Shown here: positions 33,305-39,151 of the stretch, in pieces
Position numbering within the stretch: position 1 is the first letter of the stretch
Layout of the letters: each line of letters opens with the position of its first letter
Notes under the pieces: generated by a model
Told to the model about the DNA's origin: nothing
Databases searched by the model: none
The model's input: only the letters and a program-made list of their open reading frames with translations
From: SVTX01 sp045659745
Lineage (GTDB): Bacteria; Bacillota; Clostridia; Oscillospirales; CAG-272
DNA: 39,151 nt
Direction: 5' to 3'
Assembly (NCBI GenBank): GCA_045659745.1
Contig: JAZRCL010000076.1
Span: 1-39,151 of the forward strand
Made by a program: the position numbers and the translations under genes

Positions 33305-34819
33305 ATGAAAAAATACATTCTTGCGCTTGACGAGGGTACAACGAGCGCGCGAGCAATACTTTTTGACAAAGATGCAAATATTATATCTATGGCTCAGCAT
33401 GAGATAAGACAAATTTATCCTCAGCCGGGTTGGGTAGAGCAAGATCCTATGGAGATATACGCCAATCAGTACGCGTCTTTGACGGAGTGCGTGGTCAAGA
33501 GCGGAGTTTCTCCGTCCGAGATAGCCGCGGTGGGAATTACAAATCAGCGAGAGACCACGGTGGTATGGAACCGTCGCACAGGCAAGCCTATATATAACGC
33601 TATTGTTTGGCAGTGCCGTCGCACATCGGATATATGCAAGGATCTGGAGAAGAATGGACATTTCGAATATATACAGAGTACAACCGGGCTTCGTATCGAT
33701 CCGTATTTCAGTGGAACAAAGGTAAAGTGGATACTTGATAACGTCCCCGGCGCACGCGAGCTTGCGGAGGCAGGCGAGCTTATGTTCGGTACGGTGGACA
33801 CATGGATAGTTTGGAAGCTGACAAAGGGCAGATCCTTCGTCACGGACAGAACAAACGCATCAAGAACAATGCTTTGCAATATACATACGGGTCAGTGGGA
33901 TGAGAAAATGCTGGACATTCTGGATATTCCCGCGTCAATGCTCCCCGAGATAAAGAGCAGCAGTGAGATATTCGGCTATTTTGACTGTATGGGTGAGCAG
34001 GTCGCAATTTCGGGAATCGCGGGCGACCAGCAGGCGGCGCTTTTCGGTCAGTGTTGCTTTGAGGCTGGATCGGCAAAAAATACGTATGGTACAGGTTGCT
34101 TTTTGTTGGCACACACGGGAAATACCGCGATACAAAGTTCAAACGGACTTCTCACGACTATTGCCGCGTCTGAGAGTGGCAGACCAATAGAGTATGCGCT
34201 TGAGGGCAGTGTATTCGTAGGCGGAGCAGTTATTCAGTGGCTTCGTGACGAGATGAATATGATTGAAAGATCTATGGACAGCGAGGATATGGCTCTCAAG
34301 GTCAAAAACAGCGGCGGAGTTTATATCGTGCCCGCATTTGCTGGACTTGGTGCTCCGCATTGGGATATGAACGCGAGAGGAAGCATTCTTGGTCTAACAC
34401 GCGGTACGAATGCGAGCCATATAGTCCGCGCATCTCTTGAGTCTATCGCGTATCAGACTAACGACGTTATAAGTGCGATGGGTCAGGATATGGCAAGTAT
34501 TTCTCAGCATGGCAAAATAAATTCGCTCAAGGTTGACGGAGGCGCGTCGGCAAACTCTCTGCTTATGCAGATTCAGGCGGACGTTTCGGATATTGACGTT
34601 TGCACGTCCAAATCCGCCGAGGCAACTGCGCTTGGCGCAGCGTATCTTGCGGGTCTTGCGGTAGGCTTTTTCAAGGACAGAGACGAGCTTAAGAGCAAGA
34701 CGGGTACAAGCCGCGTATATAATCCGTCGATAGGCACACAAAAAAGAAAAGCTCTGCTTGACGGTTGGCGCAGAGCTGTAAGGGCTTGCAGGGCATTTAC
34801 CTGCGAGGAGGAGAATTGA
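33305..34819 (+). CDS. glpK: Glycerol kinase
   Basis: 504 residues, the standard length. It phosphorylates glycerol to sn-glycerol-3-phosphate in the cytosol. The FGGY-family ATP site LALDEGTTSARAILFD (N-terminal), QPGWVEQDPMEI, and GLGAPHWDMNARGSILGLTRGT are canonical; the last matches the FGGY signature. The C-terminal VDGGASANSLLMQIQADV is also typical. A lipase-like hydrolase starts one base after its stop, suggesting use of glycerol released from lipids. Confidence 0.97.
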   Translation: MKKYILALDEGTTSARAILFDKDANIISMAQHEIRQIYPQPGWVEQDPMEIYANQYASLTECVVKSGVSPSEIAAVGITNQRETTVVWNRRTGKPIYNAIVWQCRRTSDICKDLEKNGHFEYIQSTTGLRIDPYFSGTKVKWILDNVPGARELAEAGELMFGTVDTWIVWKLTKGRSFVTDRTNASRTMLCNIHTGQWDEKMLDILDIPASMLPEIKSSSEIFGYFDCMGEQVAISGIAGDQQAALFGQCCFEAGSAKNTYGTGCFLLAHTGNTAIQSSNGLLTTIAASESGRPIEYALEGSVFVGGAVIQWLRDEMNMIERSMDSEDMALKVKNSGGVYIVPAFAGLGAPHWDMNARGSILGLTRGTNASHIVRASLESIAYQTNDVISAMGQDMASISQHGKINSLKVDGGASANSLLMQIQADVSDIDVCTSKSAEATALGAAYLAGLAVGFFKDRDELKSKTGTSRVYNPSIGTQKRKALLDGWRRAVRACRAFTCEEEN

Positions 34820-34820
34820 T

Positions 34821-35744
34821 ATGAGTATTAACGTAAAGAAATTTAAGGTCTTGTCAAGCGATGGCGTACACAATCTGGCTGGAGTAGTATATGAACCCGA
34901 GTGCGAGGCAAAGGGATATTTTCATATAGTCCACGGAATGACTGAGCATATCTACAGATACGACAGATTTATGCGTGATATGGCAGAGCAGGGATATATC
35001 TGCTTTGGCTATGACCATCTTGGTCACGGATATACCGCAAATGACGATTCCGAGCTTGGATATATAGCAGAAAAGAACGGTTGGGATCTCCTTTGCCGTG
35101 ACGTCAAGATATATTCCGACGCGGTTATGTCCGAGTACGGAAAGGACAAGCCGTATATACTTATGGGACATAGTATGGGCTCGTTTGTTGTGCGTGTGGC
35201 GACAGAAAAGTACGTTCACCCTGACAAGCTGATAGTTATGGGTACGGCTGGCCCGAACCCTGTGGCAGGAGCAGGACTTGCCCTTATATCTGTAATAAAA
35301 TTCTTCAAGGGCGACAGACATATCTCAAAGTTTATTGACAATATAGCGTTTGGCTCGTATAATAACCGCTTTGGCGGCGGTAGCGAGAGCGACCCCAAGC
35401 CTTGGCTCACAAATGATGCTACAATAAGAGAAAAATATTACGCAGATAAATTCTGTACCTTTAACTTTACCGTGAGCGCGATGGGCGACCTTATAACCCT
35501 TATCAAAATCTCCAACCGCAAGGATTGGTTTAGTAGCATTGATAAGTCTATGCCCGTCCTGCTTGTCGCAGGGGAGGACGACCCCGTAGGCGACTACGGA
35601 AAGGGCGTACAGACCGTCTACGATAACCTCAAGGCACATGGAGTTGATGCTCAATGCATCCTCTATCCCAAGGCCAGACACGAGATACTCAACGACTTTA
35701 CCTACGACGACGTTAAGAGGGATATTGTGGAGTTTGTGTCGTAA
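34821..35744 (+). CDS. Alpha/beta hydrolase, monoacylglycerol lipase-like
   Basis: 307 residues. The fold belongs to the serine aminopeptidase S33/Hydrolase_4 group that includes monoglyceride lipases. The oxyanion region HGMTEHIYRYD (38-48) and the nucleophile elbow GHSMGS (Ser118) are clear. The acid is likely in EDDPVGD (about 252-258), and His in ARHEIL near the C-terminus. It is cytosolic, without a signal peptide. The one-base spacing from glpK suggests co-transcription, so a substrate with a glycerol ester is plausible but not shown. Confidence 0.88.
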   Translation: MSINVKKFKVLSSDGVHNLAGVVYEPECEAKGYFHIVHGMTEHIYRYDRFMRDMAEQGYICFGYDHLGHGYTANDDSELGYIAEKNGWDLLCRDVKIYSDAVMSEYGKDKPYILMGHSMGSFVVRVATEKYVHPDKLIVMGTAGPNPVAGAGLALISVIKFFKGDRHISKFIDNIAFGSYNNRFGGGSESDPKPWLTNDATIREKYYADKFCTFNFTVSAMGDLITLIKISNRKDWFSSIDKSMPVLLVAGEDDPVGDYGKGVQTVYDNLKAHGVDAQCILYPKARHEILNDFTYDDVKRDIVEFVS

Positions 35745-35807
35745 TTCCAATTGCCAAAACTTGAACTTTTGGTCTCTATTACCCCAAGACCGATTTTTAT
35801 GTTTTTC

Positions 35808-35832
35808 TAGTGTCATCTAGTGCTTTTTAGTG
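35808..35832. repeat. Three TAGTG repeats at exact 10-bp spacing
   Basis: TAGTG occurs at 35808, 35818 and 35828, so on one face of the helix. This comes about 60 bp after the hydrolase stop and may mark the recombination core or a protein-binding array. Confidence 0.7.
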
Positions 35833-35904
35833 CTATTCTGTCAACCAAACCGTACGTTTTCGTGCTCTCGTGTACTACTGTTTCCATGTAGTCCACTCCG
35901 CACT

Positions 35905-36103
35905 ATGGTCAAGAATGTGGTCAAAACTCGTACCTCGAAAACGAAAATGTGGTCACCTCAAAATCGGTCAACGCATCAGGATGGCGGTAGCAGCCGCAAG
36001 AAGAAAACCGACAGAGAAAAACGCAATGTGGTCAGCCCGAGAGCAGCCGACCGAAATATGTGGTCAAGAAGAACCAAAACCGCGTGGTCAAACCATGTGG
36101 TCA
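35905..36103 (+). repeat. Cluster of TGTGGTCA direct repeats
   Basis: Five exact TGTGGTCA copies start at 35916, 35948, 36027, 36059 and 36096. Near copies are GTGGTCA at 36084, ATGGTCA at 35905 and CGGTCA at 35965. All have the same orientation; two pairs are exactly 32 bp apart. They are in different reading frames, so this is DNA-level repetition. Arm-type integrase sites or operators are possible. Confidence 0.85.
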
Positions 36104-36335
36104 GAAGCCTTTGAGAGCAGGGAATAACAAACCCATCTCAAGGGCTTTTCTTCTTCCGCCGGTGTCGTATGGTAACTCTTGTTGAGAAGATTGTCAAGTA
36201 CCCAATTCACTTTGTTTGCTACTCGTCGGTCGGACACGACAAGCTTAACGCAATATACCGCAAGCGGTATGCAAGGCCTTGAATGCATCTTTCCGCTCCC
36301 AAAATATTTGGGAGCAATAAACAAAGAAAAAGACT

Positions 36336-36411
36336 TTCCGAAAACGGAACAAAAGTTCCGAAAGGTATTGACAAACTATCATAAAAACGCTATAATGGAA
36401 CAACAAGTTCC
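36336..36411 (+). promoter_or_regulatory. Promoter and operators of the LexA-like gene
   Basis: TTGACA (36368-36373), a 17-bp spacer and TATAAT (36391-36396). Operators: GGAAC-AAAA-GTTCC (36346-36359) upstream of the -35 and GGAAC-AACAA-GTTCC (36397-36411) touching the -10. TTCCG-AAAA-CGGAA overlaps the first. The GAAC-N4-GTTC core matches the Gram-positive SOS box, so autorepression by the encoded LexA-like protein is expected. Confidence 0.85.
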
Positions 36412-36435
36412 GAAATAGAAAAAGAGGTGCTTTTT

Positions 36436-37047
36436 ATGAGAGTTATGGACCAGAAAAAACTGCAAGAAATTACGGAGTTCATCAAGCGGTATGCGAGAGA
36501 GAACAACGGCGATGCTCCCGGACTTGCGGATATCATGGACTATATGAGCATGGCGAAAACAACGGCGTACCGTTACATGCTTGAGCTTAAAAAGCGCGGA
36601 GTAGTTTCTTACAACGGGAAGAAAACCTTGGAGATTCCATTGCAGCGCAAGATGCGTTGTGAATTCCATCGTGTGCCGATTCTTGGTAGTGTCGTTTGTG
36701 GATCTCCCGACGAGCAGGAGGAGCATATACGAGGATATCTCGCAATCCCGGAGGATTGGATTGACGGTGAATGCTTTTTGCTTGAGGCCTACGGAGATTC
36801 GATGGTGGATATCGGGATCGAGAAAGGCGACTTAATTCTGGTGAAGAAAACTAATACTGCTAACAGCGGAGATGTGGTTGTTGCTCTTATCGAGAATGAA
36901 ACCACACTCAAGCGTTTGTTTTGGGAAGATGGTAGGCCTAGGCTTCATGCCGAGAATAGGAAATACTCTAAAAACAAAATTGATATATATCCATCGAAAC
37001 TAGAAATTCAAGGAATCGCATTGAAGGTGATTAAGGATATCCATTAA
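36436..37047 (+). CDS. LexA/UmuD-like autoproteolytic repressor
   Basis: 203 residues from ATG 36436 (AGAGGTG upstream). A LexA-type winged HTH lies at 1-65 (PGLADIMDYMSMAKTTAYRYMLELKKRGVV). The S24 peptidase domain lies at about 78-200 with cleavage site Cys88-Gly89 (VVCGSP), Ser122 (YGDSMVD) and Lys159 (TTLKRL). LexA usually cleaves Ala-Gly; Cys-Gly is used by UmuD. It likely represses its own promoter and senses DNA damage through RecA. Its place beside toxin and excisionase genes makes it an element regulator rather than the main cellular LexA (inference). Confidence 0.88.
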   Translation: MRVMDQKKLQEITEFIKRYARENNGDAPGLADIMDYMSMAKTTAYRYMLELKKRGVVSYNGKKTLEIPLQRKMRCEFHRVPILGSVVCGSPDEQEEHIRGYLAIPEDWIDGECFLLEAYGDSMVDIGIEKGDLILVKKTNTANSGDVVVALIENETTLKRLFWEDGRPRLHAENRKYSKNKIDIYPSKLEIQGIALKVIKDIH

Positions 37048-37087
37048 GGTGTTAAATGAAAATCAAAGTTTGAAATGAGGCGATAAA

Positions 37088-37330
37088 GTGGACGGAAAAG
37101 TAAAACGAATCCCAATAGCAAGATGTCCAAACCCGGATTGCAGTAGAACTCTTCTGTTCAGTTGTGATCCGAAGGACAAGCTTCATATTACAACCAAGAT
37201 GGCCGATGAAGGTTATCAGGGAAAAACTATGATATGTTCACGGTGCAAAACAACCGTAGCTATCATTGAAAAACCGAAGGTGGCGTGCGGATACGTAGCG
37301 ATACCGATTATAGGAACGGTGCAGTGCTGA
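37088..37330 (+). CDS. Small cysteine-rich (zinc-ribbon) protein
   Basis: 80 residues from GTG 37088, with GAGG upstream, 40 bp after the LexA-like gene. Not recognised. Cysteines at 13, 18, 26, 50, 53, 67 and 80 include CPNPDC and CSRC, so one zinc ribbon is likely. The protein ends in Cys-stop. It probably shares the promoter of the LexA-like gene and is closed by the terminator of the first structured repeat. Confidence 0.6.
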   Translation: MDGKVKRIPIARCPNPDCSRTLLFSCDPKDKLHITTKMADEGYQGKTMICSRCKTTVAIIEKPKVACGYVAIPIIGTVQC

Positions 37331-37345
37331 CCGCAAACGGCACAA

Positions 37346-37449
37346 ACAATTGATAGTGATCTATCCTCCCATCGGTGAACATGGGAAGCAAGGGTGAGCA
37401 TCAGAAGATTTTGCAGAGTGACGCTCTGTTTTCTTCTGATGCTTTTTTA
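37346..37449 (+). repeat. Structured repeat R1 (with terminator)
   Basis: About 104 nt that recur as R2 1098 bp downstream. The first 63 nt match R2 with two differences. Structure: stem TCCCAT/ATGGGA (37367-37372, 37381-37386) with loop CGGTGAAC, an inner CAGAG/CTCTG hairpin (37414-37428), and an 11-bp GCATCAGAAGA/TCTTCTGATGC stem (37398-37408, 37432-37442) followed by T6. Confidence 0.9.
37398..37448 (+). terminator. Terminator in repeat R1
   Basis: The 11-bp perfect outer stem and T6 tract form an intrinsic terminator for the LexA-like/zinc-ribbon transcript. Confidence 0.88.
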
Positions 37450-37492
37450 TTTTAGAAAGGAGCGTGATGCCTAACGAAAGTGGTTTTTAAAA

Positions 37493-37521
37493 TTGACAAA
37501 TAACAAAAAATACGATATAAT
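37493..37521 (+). promoter_or_regulatory. Toxin cassette promoter
   Basis: TTGACA, 17-bp spacer, TATAAT; near-consensus. The AAAGGAG ribosome-binding site (37522-37528) begins directly after the -10. A start site 6-8 bases after the -10 would therefore fall at or after it and the mRNA would be almost leaderless for the toxin. Confidence 0.88.
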
Positions 37522-37533
37522 AAAGGAGAAAAA

Positions 37534-38106
37534 ATGGAAGAAAATTTTATTGAAAAATTGATAAATAATCTCAGGCAAGATAGAGAACTATGGGGCGACA
37601 GTATAAATTGGGCAAACTGGATGTCACAGTTGGCATTTAATACTTGTCAATATTGTGTGGAGCAACACGGTAAAATAGTTGATATTTCTGTGTTAAAAAA
37701 CAAAAAGTCGGTAAATGCACACCCAAACTGTCAATGTGAATATGTTCCTATGCGTACAAAACAGATTGGCACTGCTACTGATTGGGGAATGGAAGGAGCG
37801 GATGCATATCTCTATCACTTTGGACGGTTGCCGGATTATTATGTCAACAAGCAAACTGCGCAACAAGCAGGTTGGCAAACAACAAGCAAGAAGTTAAGCT
37901 CGGTATTACCAGGGAAAATGCTTGGCGGCGATATTTATGTTAACGATGATTATAAATTGCCGTCTGCTCCCGGAAGAGTTTGGTATGAAGCAGATATTAA
38001 TTATGGCGGAGGCAAGCGAAATCGTCAAAGGATTGTATATTCAAACGACGGCTTGATGTTTGCAACATATGACCATTATCAGACTTTTTATGAAATTACA
38101 CAATAA
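37534..38106 (+). CDS. Barnase-family ribonuclease toxin with MuF-like N-terminus
   Basis: 190 residues. Residues about 82-188 align over their whole length with Bacillus barnase, an endoribonuclease that cuts after guanosine. The counterparts of catalytic Glu73, Arg83, Arg87 and His102 are Glu152, Arg162, Arg166 and His181; Lys27 matches Lys106. Barnase Arg59 is replaced by Asp138. Residues 31-72 carry C-x2-C (38, 41) and HPNCQC (63-68), which resembles the C-terminal motif of MuF/SPP1 gp7 head-morphogenesis proteins. There is no signal peptide. Barstar follows 10 bp later, as toxin and immunity. Confidence 0.93.
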   Translation: MEENFIEKLINNLRQDRELWGDSINWANWMSQLAFNTCQYCVEQHGKIVDISVLKNKKSVNAHPNCQCEYVPMRTKQIGTATDWGMEGADAYLYHFGRLPDYYVNKQTAQQAGWQTTSKKLSSVLPGKMLGGDIYVNDDYKLPSAPGRVWYEADINYGGGKRNRQRIVYSNDGLMFATYDHYQTFYEITQ

Positions 38107-38116
38107 GGAGAAAAAA

Positions 38117-38437
38117 ATGAGTAAAGAAAAATATACGATAGATTTTACCAATGTAAATTACTATTTGGAAATGCATGCGGTAATCTGGAAGGCACTTGAA
38201 TTTCCCGATTACTACGGCTGTAATTGGTCTGCGTTTTGGGATTGCTTAACTGATATGTACGGTGATCCTATTCATATTGAAATCATCGGACTTGAGGTAA
38301 TAGAAAGAAGGTTTGGAGATGCCGCGAAGAAAATGATTGAAATATTGAAGCGTTTTAAGCACTTCAATAACGATCTGTTTTCCGACAGTATCAAGATCGA
38401 AATCGTTAGCGGAGATACTCGTGTAAGCTTGCGCTAA
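38117..38437 (+). CDS. Barstar-family ribonuclease inhibitor
   Basis: 106 residues from ATG 38117, after AAGGAG; an upstream frame start inside the toxin gene lacks a ribosome-binding site. The core LEFPDYYGCNWSAFWDCLTD (28-47) matches the barstar helix-2/loop, with Tyr32, Tyr33, Trp41 and Asp42 corresponding to Tyr29, Tyr30, Trp38 and Asp39. The Asp35 counterpart is Ser38. Barstar blocks the active site of barnase with Asp39. Its tight coupling to the toxin gene shows an immunity role. Confidence 0.92.
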   Translation: MSKEKYTIDFTNVNYYLEMHAVIWKALEFPDYYGCNWSAFWDCLTDMYGDPIHIEIIGLEVIERRFGDAAKKMIEILKRFKHFNNDLFSDSIKIEIVSGDTRVSLR

Positions 38438-38443
38438 AACAAT

Positions 38444-38548
38444 ACAATTGAAAGTGATCTATCCTCCCATCGGTGAACATGGGAAGTAAGGGTGAGCATC
38501 AGAAGATCTCGCAGAGCATGGCTCTGCTTTCTTCGGGTGCTCATTTTT
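38444..38548 (+). repeat. Structured repeat R2 (with terminator)
   Basis: Second copy of R1, directly after barstar. The 5' part is nearly identical (loop CGGTGAAC kept exactly, 38471-38478). The 3' hairpins differ in sequence but keep their pairing: GCAGAGC/GCTCTGC (38511-38527) and GAGCATCAGAAG/CTTCGGGTGCTC (38494-38505, 38531-38542). An ATTTTT tract follows. Confidence 0.9.
38494..38548 (+). terminator. Terminator in repeat R2
   Basis: A two-part hairpin with a G-U pair and one mismatch, followed by a T-run, ends the toxin-immunity transcript. Confidence 0.8.
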
Positions 38549-38595
38549 CTTTTCTCTGCCGTGGGGGTAGATATAAATTCTTATTCAAATCGTTC

Positions 38596-38609
38596 ATTCA
38601 AATTTGAAT
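38596..38609. promoter_or_regulatory. 14-bp palindrome upstream of the excisionase gene
   Basis: ATTCAAATTTGAAT is perfectly palindromic, with a further ATTCAAAT half-site at 38583-38590. It may be an operator in the 124-bp gap between R2 and the excisionase gene; no clear promoter was found there. Confidence 0.45.
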
Positions 38610-38672
38610 AGACACATCGAGGTTGCGTTACTTACATGAACCTAATTTCTAAAAAAGGAAGGTATAAAAATC

Positions 38673-38888
38673 ATGAGGCAACCACTTATTAAAAACTACG
38701 ATGAGCTTCCAATGTTCATCAACGCAACTCTCCTCGCGCAACTGTTCGGTGTGTCACGCGCAAGCGCTTACGAACTCATGAGCGAAAAAGATTTTCCGTC
38801 GTTTAGAATCGGCAAAAGAATTCTCGTGACGAAGGAAAATCTTGTAGAGTGGATCGAAGGTCACTCGAAGAAGGGGGGGCATCGATGA
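38673..38888 (+). CDS. AlpA/Xis-type excisionase (MerR-like HTH)
   Basis: 71 residues. The excisionase-family winged HTH is clear (FINATLLAQLFGVSRASAYELM, then DFPSFRIGKRILVTKENLVEWIEGH). These proteins bend DNA for integrase-mediated excision or act as regulators in ICEs, phages and other islands. AAGGAAGGT precedes the ATG. The stop overlaps the next reading frame as ATGA. Confidence 0.9.
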   Translation: MRQPLIKNYDELPMFINATLLAQLFGVSRASAYELMSEKDFPSFRIGKRILVTKENLVEWIEGHSKKGGHR

Positions 38889-39151
38889 TGGAGAATAGTC
38901 GATGCAGCCTTCTAGAGGACAAGAGATTCAAAGAGGAGCTTGACGAATGTTACTTTCATCCGTCAAGAAAATACGCGAGCGAAGAAATTAAATTCATTGC
39001 TCGCAACGCAATGCTGTTGCTTTGGGATATGGATGGGATAGTCGTTCACGGAATTCATTTTTCAAAATCGAATATTCGTTATCGGATGCTCAATGAGATG
39101 TCTTGCGATGATCTCGACAGGGCAATCGAAGAAGCGAGTGCGAGAAATTGG
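38885..39151 (+). CDS. Hypothetical protein (3' end outside window)
   Basis: At least 89 residues from ATG 38885 (or 38888); the frame remains open to the window edge. The start overlaps the excisionase stop (ATGA), so it is translationally coupled. The visible part (MMENSRCSLLEDKRFKEE ... RKYASEEIKFIARNAMLL) is charged and helical; it is not recognised. It is probably part of the same element operon. Confidence 0.6.
   Translation, partial: MMENSRCSLLEDKRFKEELDECYFHPSRKYASEEIKFIARNAMLLLWDMDGIVVHGIHFSKSNIRYRMLNEMSCDDLDRAIEEASARNW

Larger units (their letters stand above)
35745..36335. other. Gene-poor left border of an accessory element
   Basis: About 600 bp without a convincing gene. It holds phased TAGTG repeats (35808-35832), a cluster of TGTGGTCA boxes (35905-36103), a perfect palindromic hairpin ATACCGC-AA-GCGGTAT (36255-36270) and GCTCCCAAA-ATA-TTTGGGAGC (36295-36315). 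Short frames in it lack ribosome-binding sites and family resemblance. Its composition differs from the upstream chromosome, and the genes after it are element-like, so the junction of an integrated element probably lies here (inference). Confidence 0.55.

Noticed and set aside
35830..36127. Two overlapping plus-strand frames of 85-94 codons through the TGTGGTCA array
   Set aside because: The repeats fall in different frames, the proteins are of odd composition, and no ribosome-binding sites precede them.
36088..36324. Minus-strand frame of 78 codons in the element border
   Set aside because: It begins at a TTG without a ribosome-binding site and overlaps the repeat array and a palindrome; no recognisable family.
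37346..38548. Integron-type gene cassette with attC sites
   Set aside because: The repeats lack the RYYYAAC/GTTRRRY core sites, both have intrinsic terminators, and the cassette has its own promoter.
1..39151. CRISPR arrays, tRNA or rRNA genes
   Set aside because: No regularly spaced direct repeats with unique spacers, and no cloverleaf or rRNA sequence, were seen by reading both strands.

Overview
The window reads as chromosomal DNA of a Gram-positive anaerobe of class Clostridia (Bacillota), most likely an uncultured Ruminococcaceae/Oscillospirales-like gut bacterium. Support for this is the S10-spc-alpha ribosomal cluster in Clostridia order (including adk-map-infA-rpmJ between secY and rpsM), near-universal AGGAGG-type ribosome-binding sites, many TTGACA/TATAAT promoters with 17-bp spacers, zinc-type S14 and S4, MgtE, a YwaF-family membrane protein and a SpoIID-like protein. 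The exact taxon is an inference.

Region 1 (1-14650): an almost unbroken plus-strand cluster from the 3' part of rplD to rplQ, with secY, adk, map, infA and rpoA. It makes the ribosome, the Sec translocon, adenylate balance, N-terminal Met removal and RNA polymerase alpha. It is interrupted by an unusual 303-bp non-coding insert between rpsZ and rpsH that contains a nearly 90-bp nested palindrome and a second folded element. It ends at a strong bidirectional terminator.

Region 2 (14653-35744): ordinary chromosomal genes. In order these are mgtE, a YcxB-like membrane protein, groL-groS (no CIRCE operator seen), an AGCS sodium/amino-acid symporter, recG, a Xer-like tyrosine recombinase with a tandem-repeat tail, small membrane proteins, an aconitase-family hydratase, an orphan HprK-like P-loop protein, a three-gene set without signal peptides (Pro-rich protein, SpoIID-like plus peptidoglycan-binding protein, peptidoglycan-binding protein), and glpK followed by a lipase-like hydrolase that may feed it glycerol.

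Region 3 (about 35745 to the window end): an accessory, probably integrative element. It begins with a gene-free stretch holding helically phased TAGTG repeats and seven or more TGTGGTCA boxes, possibly integrase arm-type sites. It continues with a LexA/UmuD-like autoproteolytic repressor under GAAC-N4-GTTC operators, a small zinc-ribbon protein, a barnase-barstar toxin-immunity pair and an AlpA/Xis-type excisionase, followed by a reading frame cut by the window edge. The barnase carries a MuF/gp7-like Cys-His N-terminus. The toxin cassette lies between two near-identical copies, 1098 bp apart, of a roughly 100-nt structured element ending in a terminator hairpin. This repeat-flanked module is the most promising undescribed system in the window. 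Barnase and barstar both deviate at the residues that form one of the classic interface contacts, which hints at a private, co-evolved specificity.
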